Origin: an uncultured Bacteroidota bacterium
GTDB taxonomy: Bacteria; Bacteroidota; Bacteroidia; Bacteroidales; SZUA-534
Length of the DNA stretch: 15,930 nucleotides
Reading direction: 5' to 3'
Assembly: GCA_937899145.1 (NCBI GenBank)
Contig: CALBPW010000335.1
Span: forward strand, 1-15,930
A model generated the notes under the pieces. The model was not told where the DNA came from. It saw nothing but the letters and a program-made list of their open reading frames with translations, and searched no databases. Positions within the stretch are counted from its first letter, which is position 1, and each line of letters starts with the position of its first letter. Both the position numbers and the translations under genes were made by a program. This document shows, piece by piece, positions 6,758 to 15,180 of the stretch.

Positions 6758-8299
6758 ATGGACACAAAAAAACTTATTAAGTTACTGATTCCATTCATCT
6801 TGTTCTTTATCGCATGGTGCGTACCGACATCATTCTATGGAATTGAAGCTCTAACAGTAGTTCAGCAGCGTGTTATCGCAATGTTTATTCTTGCAGCTTT
6901 CCTATGGATTTTAGAACCAATTCCAAACTGGACAACATCAGTTTTAGTAATTGTACTTTCGCTTCTAACAGTATCAAACAAAGGCATCGGATTCCTTTGC
7001 ACCCCCGAAGCAGGCGAATTAGTAGTTTACACAAAGATAATGTCAGCTTTTGCCGACCCTGTTGTAATGCTCTTTTTAGGTGGATTTGTATTGGCAATTA
7101 TGGCATCAAAATACGGCCTTGATGTTACCTTAGCACGCGTAATGCTGAAACCTTTTGGTACAAATCCGAAATGGGTTTTACTTGGTTTTTTGGTAGTTAT
7201 CGCCATCTTCTCAATGTTTATGAGCAACACCGCCACTGCTGCAATGATGCTTGCTTTCCTTGCCCCTGTGCTTGCCGTTTTGCCAAGCGACGACAAAGGA
7301 AAAATCGGACTTTCGCTTGCCATTCCTGTTGCAGCCAACCTTGGCGGAATTGGCACTCCTATAGGCACACCACCTAACGCCACCGCAGTCAAATTCCTTG
7401 CCGAAGCCGGTCTTGACGTTTCATTTTCAGAATGGGCAATACGTATGATTCCATTCGTTATCATAATGATACTTTTTGCTTGGATTTTGCTTCAAATCAT
7501 TTTCCCATTCAAATCGAAAGAAGTAGTACTCGACATCAAAAAAAGCGACCGCAAAACCGATTGGAAGACAATTGTTGTTTGGGTAACTTTTATTGGTACA
7601 ATACTTTTGTGGGCAACCGAAAAACTCACAGGCATCAATTCCAACGTTGTGGCACTCATACCATTGGCTGTGCTTACATGCTGCGGAATCTTCACCAAAG
7701 AAGACATCAAAGAAATCAACTGGTCAGTACTTTGGCTTGTTGCCGGCGGCTTTGCCCTTGGCACCGACCTTCAAGGCACTGGTCTGGCAAAAGTGATGAT
7801 TGAAGCCATTCCATTCGGTACAATGGGTGTTGTTGCAGTGTTCATCATCGCTGGTTTAGTTTGCTATTTCTTGTCAAACTTCATCAGCAACTCAGCCACT
7901 GCCGCATTGCTAATTCCAATTTTAATTGTGATTGCCGAAGCAATGGGAATGCCCGACGCTCCAAGCCACGACACATTTATGGCACTTGGCGGAACACAAG
8001 CAATGATTTCGTTCATCGCCGTCTGCGCATCAATAGCAATGCTGTTCCCAATATCAACTCCGCCCAATGCCATTGCAGCATCAACAGGCTTGGTTGAAAC
8101 AAAAGATATGGCAAAAGTTGGCTTGATAATTGGCTTTGTAGCATTTATTTTAGGCTACTTCTGGCTAACAAAAATTTTCCCGTTCCAAACCAAAGCCGAC
8201 GCACAACCTGCAAAAATTGAGCAAGTTGCAACTCCGACCGTTGCCGATTCAACTTTAATTATTGACACAACCGCAACCGACACTGCCGTAGTTAAATAA
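6758..8299 (+). CDS. DASS (SLC13) family sodium-coupled anion/dicarboxylate transporter
   Basis: This 513-residue inner-membrane protein has about a dozen hydrophobic segments and the duplicated inverted-repeat signatures of the divalent anion:sodium symporter family: SNTATAA (156-162) with GTPPN (203-207) in the first half, and SNSATAA (377-383) with STPPNA (433-438) in the second. These SNT and TPP motifs form the sodium and carboxylate sites in the VcINDY fold. C4-dicarboxylates such as succinate, or related anions (citrate, sulfate), are the usual substrates; the exact one cannot be read here. After the last membrane segment there is an unusual hydrophilic tail (about 476-513) rich in Thr, Ala and Asp, not needed in the family. 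The gene follows the LuxR-type regulator by 223 bp, has its own likely promoter (-7 at 6708-6715) and is closed by a strong hairpin at 8318-8355, so it can be a single-gene unit. Confidence 0.93.
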   Translation: MDTKKLIKLLIPFILFFIAWCVPTSFYGIEALTVVQQRVIAMFILAAFLWILEPIPNWTTSVLVIVLSLLTVSNKGIGFLCTPEAGELVVYTKIMSAFADPVVMLFLGGFVLAIMASKYGLDVTLARVMLKPFGTNPKWVLLGFLVVIAIFSMFMSNTATAAMMLAFLAPVLAVLPSDDKGKIGLSLAIPVAANLGGIGTPIGTPPNATAVKFLAEAGLDVSFSEWAIRMIPFVIIMILFAWILLQIIFPFKSKEVVLDIKKSDRKTDWKTIVVWVTFIGTILLWATEKLTGINSNVVALIPLAVLTCCGIFTKEDIKEINWSVLWLVAGGFALGTDLQGTGLAKVMIEAIPFGTMGVVAVFIIAGLVCYFLSNFISNSATAALLIPILIVIAEAMGMPDAPSHDTFMALGGTQAMISFIAVCASIAMLFPISTPPNAIAASTGLVETKDMAKVGLIIGFVAFILGYFWLTKIFPFQTKADAQPAKIEQVATPTVADSTLIIDTTATDTAVVK

Positions 8300-8317
8300 A
8301 TACTCTGCATAAAGCAT

Positions 8318-8355
8318 AAATAAAGCACCAAGGTTAAGACTTTGGTGCTTTATTT
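8318..8355 (+). terminator. Rho-independent-type terminator after the transporter
   Basis: A perfect 14-bp stem (AAATAAAGCACCAA at 8318-8331, TTGGTGCTTTATTT at 8342-8355) encloses a 10-nt loop, 18 bp after the stop codon. The U-rich 3' arm and symmetrical A/T flanks would let it act in both directions. Confidence 0.85.
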
Positions 8356-8395
8356 CTTATACCATATTCTTATCAATAATAAAAAACAATAGATT

Positions 8396-9172
8396 ATGCC
8401 AATAATAGAATTCCCTCAAACCACTAATTGCCAATGTTTTGCACTCACAGGTCGAGACATCGCACTAAAAGCCGATGGCGGTGCTATCACATTTGCCGAC
8501 TTGAACGAATTAAAAGTATTGGACGATAATGCCGATTTGTTTGAAGAACAAGAATTTGGTATTTGCGCATTAAGTTTTAATACAGTCATGCATCTTCCAA
8601 ATCACTTCATAACCAAAACAATACGCCAATTCTACACCGAATGCGACGAGCAGACTATCTTTCGCATATCGCGGGCAAAGGCTGTGGCAAATTGGAGAGT
8701 TAGCACACGATTCTGTTGCACTTGTGGTACAAAACTTATTGAAAACAAACAATTTACCGCTCGCGAATGTCCAAAATGTGGCAAGATTCATTTTCCTCGA
8801 ATTGAGCCATGCGTTATTGTTTTGGTTAACAAAGGTGACAAAATACTACTTGCACGCCACGTACAACGTAATCAAAATACTTACGCATGCATTGCAGGCT
8901 TTATAGAAAGTGGCGAAACCCCAGAACAAGCCGTTGCACGCGAAGTGTTAGAAGAAACCGGCTTGCAAGTTAAAAACATACAATACCGAGGCAGCCAGAG
9001 CTGGCCATTCCCTGACCAATTAATGCTTGGTTACACCGCCGAATATGCAAGTGGAGAAATTCATATCCAAAAAGATGAAATAGCTGATGCGCAATGGTTT
9101 AACCGCAACAATTCCCCTTTAACCCCAGCACCCGGCTCAATTACCTATAAGTTGATTAACAATTTATTATAA
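8396..9172 (+). CDS. nudC: NADH pyrophosphatase NudC (Nudix, zinc ribbon)
   Basis: This 258-residue protein has the NudC layout. An N-terminal region (about 1-100) is followed by a zinc ribbon with FCCTCG (C107, C110) and ECPKC (C125, C128), then the Nudix domain. The Nudix box spans about 168-190 (GFIESGE start; AREVLEETGL with catalytic Glu186 and Glu187). Downstream is the family-specific SQSWPFPDQ (200-208), a close variant of SQPWPFPxS. The enzyme hydrolyses NAD(H) to NMN(H) and AMP and, in the family, removes NAD caps from RNA 5' ends; it is cytosolic. Length matches E. coli NudC (257). The start follows the terminator by 40 bp and lacks a Shine-Dalgarno. It is probably a monocistronic gene, unrelated to its neighbours. 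Confidence 0.94.
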   Translation: MPIIEFPQTTNCQCFALTGRDIALKADGGAITFADLNELKVLDDNADLFEEQEFGICALSFNTVMHLPNHFITKTIRQFYTECDEQTIFRISRAKAVANWRVSTRFCCTCGTKLIENKQFTARECPKCGKIHFPRIEPCVIVLVNKGDKILLARHVQRNQNTYACIAGFIESGETPEQAVAREVLEETGLQVKNIQYRGSQSWPFPDQLMLGYTAEYASGEIHIQKDEIADAQWFNRNNSPLTPAPGSITYKLINNLL

Positions 9173-9279
9173 CACACAATATTTCAATTATCAACAAAAA
9201 CCCATTTTCTTAATCCCCTTACCAACTATATTCACTCAAGTGAAACATAAAAATGAAACCGATTGCATAAAATATTTCA

Positions 9280-9291
9280 GCAATCGATTGC
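9280..9291. repeat. 12-bp palindrome GCAATCGATTGC
   Basis: A perfect 12-bp palindrome; a further half-site GATTGC is present at 9261-9266. Because it contains four GC pairs in an otherwise very AT-rich stretch it is less likely to be chance than the neighbouring dyads. It lies about 580 bp upstream of susC and 108 bp after nudC, so its target is unclear. Confidence 0.3.
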
Positions 9292-9400
9292 GCAGGTTCA
9301 AAACTGAAATTCTAACCCAAAAACAATATCGCTTAATATTATCAATAGATATTTATCTGTATATAAATAAATTAGAGCATCATATTTAAGCAAATACCAC

Positions 9401-9428
9401 TATTGAAAGAATTATCTATTTTTCAATA
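9401..9428. repeat. Inverted repeat TATTGAAA/TTTCAATA
   Basis: Two perfect 8-bp arms (9401-9408 and 9421-9428) flank a 12-nt loop. It could be a weak hairpin or an operator. It lacks a GC-rich stem, so it is not a convincing terminator for nudC. Confidence 0.3.
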
Positions 9429-9543
9429 AAATCGTGGAAAAACTTATAAAAAAAACCAAGTTTTAATAATTTAATAAATCAGCATACGGCATCTATTTTT
9501 AGCAATCAAATTCCAGATTTTTCCACCTTATACAGATTTTACA

Positions 9544-9594
9544 CTTATTCAATAAGCATCAAATAGAGTTAAAGCATACTATTGATTATCAATA
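9544..9594. repeat. Two adjacent perfect dyads upstream of susC
   Basis: CTTATT-C-AATAAG (9544-9556) and TATTGATTATCAATA (9580-9594) are each perfect with a one-base centre, and their centres lie 37 bp apart. Both contain the TATT/AATA core. They are plausible binding sites for a dimeric regulator, but in DNA this AT-rich such dyads arise easily. Confidence 0.3.
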
Positions 9595-9867
9595 TTTTAT
9601 TTTCACACACACACGCAAAACACATCAATTTTATAAACTGTCGACATAAAAAAACTGAGCAAAACAATTGGTGGATTATTTATGCGTTTTAGTGGACTTT
9701 TTTAACGATACACCAAACTAAAAATCAAATACCCAAGTTTGAAACCACAGCGTGCCCTCCAGCAATAATTTTAATGACAACAAAAAAAACAGCCGATAAC
9801 TATTCGCTGATAACCACTAAAGCGCAAATAGCGAAACGGCACTATTTAATAACTAAAAAACCATTTT

Positions 9868-12800
9868 ATGATGAAACAACAATTATGGAGAAAGGTAGCA
9901 ACACTGCTTCCTGCATTGCTGTTCTCAATTTGTACTATGGCACAACAACACGAAGTGAAGGGTGTCGTTACAGATGAGGATCAACTCCCAATACCGGGAG
10001 TTAACGTAGTCATCAAAGGTACTACAACCGGAACCATTACCGGAGGCGACGGAGCTTATAGCATAAAAGCCGCTGATGGAGATGTTTTAGTGTTCACCTA
10101 CATTGGCTACACAACCGAAGAAGTTACCGTTAGTGGTAACAAACACGATGTCAACATGATGCCAGACCTTATTGGTTTGAGCGAAGTTGTAGTAGTAGGT
10201 TATGGTACTCAACGCAAAGAGGCCGTAACAGGTTCTGTCGCATCAGTTAAAGGCGACGTTGTACGCGAGATGCCGGGTTCAAACATCACCCAATCGCTAC
10301 AAGGCCGTATTGCTGGTGTAAACATGCAACAATCATCATCTAAGCCAGGTGCTGAAATGCAAATCCGCGTACGTGGTACTCGTTCACTTAACGCAAGTAA
10401 CGACCCGCTAATCGTATTAGATGGTGTACCATTTGCAGGCTCACTTGGCGACATTGACCCCAACTCAATCAAGAGTATCGACATTTTGAAAGACGCATCT
10501 GCCACCGCAATCTACGGCTCTCGTGGTGCTAACGGTGTTATCTTAGTAACCTCTACAAAAGGTAATATTGAACAAGACGCTACCATAGTATATAGTGGTT
10601 ACTATGGCATTAAAGACGTGTTTGCTAAATATCCAATGATGAATGCTGCAAAATTAAAACAATTGCGCGACTATAGAGGTCAATATTCATATTCTACTAT
10701 GGAAGAAGATGGTATTGCAAACGGTACCGATACCGATTGGCAAGATGAGATGTATGACAAAGGTATGGTTACAAGCCACGACCTTTCTGTAACTGGTGGT
10801 ACTAAATCTGCTGCATATAGTTTTGGATTTGGCTACTATCGCGAAGAGGCCGTAATTCCTCTACAAAACTACTCTCGTTTTTCGCTACGCTCAGCTGTTG
10901 ATCAAAAAGTTGGAAAATACATCAAAGTAGGCTTTACAAGTAACAACAACTACACCATTACTAATGGTGATGGCATTGGTATATATAGTGTATTATCTGC
11001 ATCTCCTTTGATTAGTCCTACCGACTCGACAGGTAAGCTTCGTCGCACTATTGACAACAATACTGTTGATAAAGATGCATGGATGTACACACGCAAAACA
11101 TTAGAGAAAATAGATGAAGATGGAGACTATGAAGATAAAAAAACAACCTACGGTACATTCAACAGTTTATATACCGAATTTTCATTCCCATATATCGAAG
11201 GGTTGAAATATCGTATGAATGCCGGTTTGAACTTAAAATACACTCAACATGGAAAGTTTCAAGGTGTTGGTGTATTTAGTAGCAATCCAAATACAGCGTC
11301 TTCAGCATCCCTTTCAAAACAACTTAATATAAATTGGGCTGTTGAGAACTTGCTTACATACGATAAATCATTTGGAAACCACACAATTAATGCTGTTGGT
11401 TTATTATCGTTTGAACGCACACAAGACCACACCACTCAAATATCAGCATCAGGAATAGCCTCTAAAAAATTCTTATATTACAATCTTGGTAGACTTAACG
11501 ATGAAGGTTCAACAACTGTAAATCCTTCGAACCAAAAATATAGCGAATCTGGATTAAAATCGGCTATGGCTCGTTTAATGTACTCATACAACGACCGTTA
11601 TATGTTGACAGTTGCCGTACGTAACGATAAATCGTCTCGTTTAGCAAAAGACCACAATTCACACACTTACCCTGCTGTATCTGTTGGTTGGAATATTGGT
11701 AAAGAATCATTTATGGACGATTTTTCTTGGTTAAATTCTTTTAAACTACGCTTTGGCTATGGGCAGACATCCAACCAAGCTGTTGAACCATTCAAAACAC
11801 TTGGCGTATTAGCAAGTCGTCCGTACAATTATGGCGATAATAAAAGTACCGGATACTATATATCAGAGTTAGCAAACGATAAACTTGGTTGGGAGTATTC
11901 TGAAACCCTTAACTATGGTGTTGACTTTGGTTTTCTTGACCGCATAACAGGTAGTTTTGAGTACTATGTACAAAAAACAAAAGACGTACTATTAAGTGTT
12001 AGTTTACCTGCAAGTGCTGGTGTCGGTAGTTATATGGCCAACATTGGAAAAACACAAAACAAAGGTTGGGAGTTTAATATCAATGCAACCATTCTTGACA
12101 ATTACAACGATTTTACTTGGGAAGTTGGCTTGAATATGTACAGCAATAAAAACGAATTAGTTGAATTAGCGTCAGGTGCTGAACGCGATGAAAGCAACTG
12201 CTGGTTTGTTGGACACCCCATCAACTCAATTTTCGATTATGAGAAAATTGGTTTGTGGCAACCAGAAGACTTTGACTATGTTCCAAATGCCGAATATACA
12301 GGATCAACTTATGGTCAAATTTTAGAGGGAAATGGTAGTGAGCCAGGTATGATTCGTGTAAAATACACTGGAGAATTTGACGAAAATGGAATGCCTACAC
12401 GTAAAATTGGTCCTGAAGATCGTCAAATAATACACATCGACCCAAAACTAAATGGAGGTTTCAATACCCGCTTAGAGTATAAAGGTGTTGATTTAACTAT
12501 TATCGGTGCTTTCCAAGCTGGAGGTAAACTTATCAGCACGTTACACTCTTCAAATGGCTACTTAAACCTTTTAAGCGGTCGTCGTAACAATGTTGATGTT
12601 GATTATTTCTGGATGGAAAGAGACGAAGATGACGAACCTATTAGAGATGAAAAAGGTAACCGCATAATTCATAATGCTGGAGCTGATTATCCTGATCCAC
12701 TTGGACCTATATCAGGTGATAACATGAAATACGCTTCTACTCTTGGCTACTTCAAAGCTTCATACTGCAAAATTCGGACTATTACTTTAGGATACAACTT

Positions 12801-13053
12801 TAAAAATAATGGCATTGGCTGGTTAGACGAAATTGGAATCAAGAAGATTCGCGTTTATGCAACTGTTCAAAACCCATGGGTTATAGCTTCAAAATTCCAC
12901 AAAGAAACTGGTCTTGATCCTGAAACAAACTCAGTTGGTAATGAAAACGTAGCAGTAAAACCAACCAACTATCGTGCAAGTTCAGTACTTACTGTTGGTA
13001 CTAACACACCATCAACACGCACTTACTTAGTTGGATTAAACATAACTTTCTAA
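9868..13053 (+). CDS. SusC/RagA-type TonB-dependent outer-membrane transporter
   Basis: This 1061-residue protein has the full SusC layout. A signal peptide ends at about residue 25 (LLFSICTMA). A carboxypeptidase-D-like beta domain (about 29-98, KGVVTDEDQLPIPGVNVVIK) follows, then the plug beginning with SEVVVVGYGTQRKEAVTGSV (105-124) and containing DPLIVLDGVPF and ILKDASATAIYGSRGANGV up to about 232. A long beta-barrel ends in the expected terminal Phe (GLNITF). It imports glycans or other oligomers across the outer membrane using TonB energy, with its SusD partner as the lid. The start has two consecutive ATGs (9868, 9871); either could be used and there is no Shine-Dalgarno. No STN domain is present, so it is not the type that signals through FecR and an ECF sigma factor. 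It is 12 bp before susD, in the same operon. The substrate is unknown. Confidence 0.97.
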   Translation: MMKQQLWRKVATLLPALLFSICTMAQQHEVKGVVTDEDQLPIPGVNVVIKGTTTGTITGGDGAYSIKAADGDVLVFTYIGYTTEEVTVSGNKHDVNMMPDLIGLSEVVVVGYGTQRKEAVTGSVASVKGDVVREMPGSNITQSLQGRIAGVNMQQSSSKPGAEMQIRVRGTRSLNASNDPLIVLDGVPFAGSLGDIDPNSIKSIDILKDASATAIYGSRGANGVILVTSTKGNIEQDATIVYSGYYGIKDVFAKYPMMNAAKLKQLRDYRGQYSYSTMEEDGIANGTDTDWQDEMYDKGMVTSHDLSVTGGTKSAAYSFGFGYYREEAVIPLQNYSRFSLRSAVDQKVGKYIKVGFTSNNNYTITNGDGIGIYSVLSASPLISPTDSTGKLRRTIDNNTVDKDAWMYTRKTLEKIDEDGDYEDKKTTYGTFNSLYTEFSFPYIEGLKYRMNAGLNLKYTQHGKFQGVGVFSSNPNTASSASLSKQLNINWAVENLLTYDKSFGNHTINAVGLLSFERTQDHTTQISASGIASKKFLYYNLGRLNDEGSTTVNPSNQKYSESGLKSAMARLMYSYNDRYMLTVAVRNDKSSRLAKDHNSHTYPAVSVGWNIGKESFMDDFSWLNSFKLRFGYGQTSNQAVEPFKTLGVLASRPYNYGDNKSTGYYISELANDKLGWEYSETLNYGVDFGFLDRITGSFEYYVQKTKDVLLSVSLPASAGVGSYMANIGKTQNKGWEFNINATILDNYNDFTWEVGLNMYSNKNELVELASGAERDESNCWFVGHPINSIFDYEKIGLWQPEDFDYVPNAEYTGSTYGQILEGNGSEPGMIRVKYTGEFDENGMPTRKIGPEDRQIIHIDPKLNGGFNTRLEYKGVDLTIIGAFQAGGKLISTLHSSNGYLNLLSGRRNNVDVDYFWMERDEDDEPIRDEKGNRIIHNAGADYPDPLGPISGDNMKYASTLGYFKASYCKIRTITLGYNFKNNGIGWLDEIGIKKIRVYATVQNPWVIASKFHKETGLDPETNSVGNENVAVKPTNYRASSVLTVGTNTPSTRTYLVGLNITF

Positions 13054-13065
13054 TCGAGTATTACT

Positions 13066-15015
13066 ATGAAACAGAATCATAAAATAACATTATTTAGCGC
13101 TGTCGCAATTGCTTCGCTTACAATTTGCAGTTGTTCAGACGTTTTAGATGAGACACCACGCGCTACATTCACTGTTGACTATTTTACAACAAGTGAAGGA
13201 ATGGTAGGTGGCGTAACCCAAATGTATACTCACCTACGCCAAATTTACGGAGGCTACTATTTAGCAGCCTGCGAAAATGGCACCGATGAATTTACATATG
13301 CACAAAGCGGTGATAATAATAATAAAGACAACGATTTCTCCTCTGGCATTGGTAATATTACATCATCAACAGCACGTACTGATGCTATTTGGTCACCTAT
13401 GCTTGTAAATATCAACACTGCAAATTCACTATTACAATATCGCACCGAAGATAATGCCTCTGTTTCTGCTGAAGCTAACTTCTTCCGTGCATACGACTAT
13501 TTCATACTTGTACAACACTTTGGTGGAGTACCATTGGATTTAGGATCAGGCGAATTAAAACCAAATGCAGAACCATCTCGTTCTTCTGTACGTAATACTG
13601 TACCCGAAGTTTACACACGTTGTATCTTTCCTGATTTGATCACTGCTGTAAACGATTTACCAGAAACCCCACGTGTTTCTGGTGCGGCAACTAAAACAGC
13701 TGCGAGATTATTTCTTGCAAAAGCCTATCTAACCTATGCATGGTGGTTGGAAAACCCAAAAAACATTCCGACATACCCTCTTTGTGACCGTGTTGATCCC
13801 GATGGCAAATCAGCCAATGATTACTTCCAAATGGCATACGATATTGCAAAAGAAGCTATCGAAAATCCTGGTCCATTTGGCTTACAAGAAACATTCTACA
13901 ATATGTGTATCGCTACAAACGAACGCAACTCAGAGATGTTGCTATGGGCTGACCATACAGCAACAAGTTGGTACGCTAATGGTTCTACATCAGAAAGCAA
14001 CGCAAATAATTATGGCAATGACCCTGGAGGTGATGGTTCAAACAATAGTTGGTGGTTTGAAAACTGGAACTATACTGAATTAACAATGGCAGATGGAACT
14101 GGAACTCAACGTATCGATCGACAAGGCTACGGACGTCCATGGATACGTATGGCTCCAACATACAATGTTTGGAGTGAAACTTTTGCCGATGAAAAAGACT
14201 CGCGTCGCGATGCAACATTCCAGACAACCATTCACGCCAATTGGCATATTGGTGGCTCAGATAATGCAAAAACGCACAAGAACGCCAACGATATGGACGT
14301 TGAACAAGATGGAATTATCTTAACATTTGTACCAAAAGCAATTGAAGGAACAGTTTACGACAAAAGTAATGGTAAACTTGGTTTAGGCGTTGCTCCAGGT
14401 CGTGCCGATTATATAGTTGACCCTGAGCACATAAGTCGCAAAATTTACCCTGGTCCATTCAAAATGAGTGGTTTCAGCCAAGAGTCCGACGACGTTTCAC
14501 ATACTCGTCCAATCTCCACTTTGGGTGCTCCTAACGCTAATAACGTTCGCCCATACTATGTCGCAAAATTCTCAGAACTATACCTTGTAGCTGCTGAAGC
14601 AGCCGTAAAATTGGGTAAGAACACAGAAGCTCGCGACCTTGTGAATGTACTACGCGCACGTGCTGGCAAATGGAACTATAGCGTTGCCGAAGATAAAGCC
14701 ATTGAAGCAGACTATAGTGCCGACCTTGTTGCTGCAACTCCAGCTACAATCGATATGAAGTATATAATGCAGGAGCGCTCGCGTGAGTTCTTTGGCGAAG
14801 GCTATCGTCGCCTCGATCTTATCCGTACTCAAATGTGGGAAGAATTGGCTGGCAGTTACAAAATATGTGGTTCAAATGTTGGTGATTGGACTCTTGAAGA
14901 ATTCCAACGTGAAATTAAACCGGAATACTACTTATCACCAATCCCACAATCTCAAATTGACGGTTTGGAAATGAGTGCTGAAGAAAAAGCGGCATACCAA
15001 AACCCCGGTTATTAA
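13066..15015 (+). CDS. SusD/RagB-type outer-membrane lipoprotein
   Basis: This 649-residue protein is the surface lipoprotein partner of the preceding SusC. The signal peptide ends in the lipobox ICSC with lipidated Cys23, followed by SDVLDETP, the usual SusD mature start. Family marks are FRAYDYF (140-146) in the helical TPR-like region, followed by LVQHFGGVPLDLG; the C-terminal RSREFFGEGYRRLDLIR (571-587); and YYLSPIPQSQI and the final NPGY (646-649). It is longer than many SusD proteins because of inserts around residues 300-460 rich in Asn, Gly, Trp and Asp, which may shape the ligand-binding surface. It starts 12 bp after susC and is followed by a terminator 9 bp downstream, so the transcription unit ends here. 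No glycoside hydrolase, protease or surface glycan-binding protein follows before the insertion element. Confidence 0.96.
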   Translation: MKQNHKITLFSAVAIASLTICSCSDVLDETPRATFTVDYFTTSEGMVGGVTQMYTHLRQIYGGYYLAACENGTDEFTYAQSGDNNNKDNDFSSGIGNITSSTARTDAIWSPMLVNINTANSLLQYRTEDNASVSAEANFFRAYDYFILVQHFGGVPLDLGSGELKPNAEPSRSSVRNTVPEVYTRCIFPDLITAVNDLPETPRVSGAATKTAARLFLAKAYLTYAWWLENPKNIPTYPLCDRVDPDGKSANDYFQMAYDIAKEAIENPGPFGLQETFYNMCIATNERNSEMLLWADHTATSWYANGSTSESNANNYGNDPGGDGSNNSWWFENWNYTELTMADGTGTQRIDRQGYGRPWIRMAPTYNVWSETFADEKDSRRDATFQTTIHANWHIGGSDNAKTHKNANDMDVEQDGIILTFVPKAIEGTVYDKSNGKLGLGVAPGRADYIVDPEHISRKIYPGPFKMSGFSQESDDVSHTRPISTLGAPNANNVRPYYVAKFSELYLVAAEAAVKLGKNTEARDLVNVLRARAGKWNYSVAEDKAIEADYSADLVAATPATIDMKYIMQERSREFFGEGYRRLDLIRTQMWEELAGSYKICGSNVGDWTLEEFQREIKPEYYLSPIPQSQIDGLEMSAEEKAAYQNPGY

Positions 15016-15024
15016 TAAAGCACT

Positions 15025-15057
15025 AAACTTGTTGGGCTTTTTGCTCAACAAGTTTTT
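15025..15057 (+). terminator. Terminator of the susCD operon
   Basis: A 13-bp stem with one G-U pair (15025-15037 and 15043-15055, AAACTTGTTG paired to CAACAAGTTT at its base) closes a 5-nt T loop, and the 3' arm ends in a T run. It begins 9 bp after the susD stop. Confidence 0.85.
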
Positions 15058-15147
15058 CAAAAACTGAAAAACAAAAATTATCAAATAATAAAGTTTTTCC
15101 GATTAGAGTTGTTAGTCTGCTGCTGTTATCTGACAGATAGTGGACAT

Positions 15148-15180
15148 GAAGAGGCTGCCGGTAACAGCCTCTTCTTTTTT
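15148..15180 (+). terminator. Second strong terminator with no obvious gene before it
   Basis: A perfect 10-bp stem (GAAGAGGCTG at 15148-15157, CAGCCTCTTC at 15165-15174) with a 7-nt loop is followed by six T residues: a textbook rho-independent shape. It lies 90 bp after the end of the susCD terminator and no coding frame separates them. It may be a backup terminator or the 3' end of a small RNA. Confidence 0.85.

Larger units (their letters stand above)
9173..9867. other. 695-bp gene-free AT-rich region upstream of susC
   Basis: No coding sequence is supportable here. The stretch is very AT-rich and holds several perfect dyads: GCAATCGATTGC (9280-9291), TATTTAT/ATAAATA arms (9350-9369), TATTGAAA/TTTCAATA arms (9401-9428), CTTATT-C-AATAAG (9544-9556) and TATTGATTATCAATA (9580-9594). 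It presumably contains the susC promoter and regulatory sites, but I found no exact -33/-7 pair. A reading frame beginning at 9774 overlaps susC out of frame and is not considered a gene. Confidence 0.6.

Noticed and set aside
7027..7464. 145-residue frame on the minus strand within the transporter gene
   Set aside because: It is an antisense shadow of the conserved transporter coding sequence, with no independent start signal or protein-like composition.
9350..9369. TATTTAT/ATAAATA inverted repeat as a distinct regulatory element
   Set aside because: Seven A/T-only base pairs in DNA this AT-rich are expected by chance; it is mentioned only as part of the region.
9401..9428. Terminator for nudC
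   Set aside because: The stem is only 8 bp and almost all A/T, there is no T tract, and it lies more than 220 bp from the stop codon.
9774..9977. 67-residue reading frame overlapping the susC start
   Set aside because: It runs out of frame through the susC signal peptide, has no recognisable features and consists of Lys/Thr-rich sequence typical of translated AT-rich intergenic DNA.
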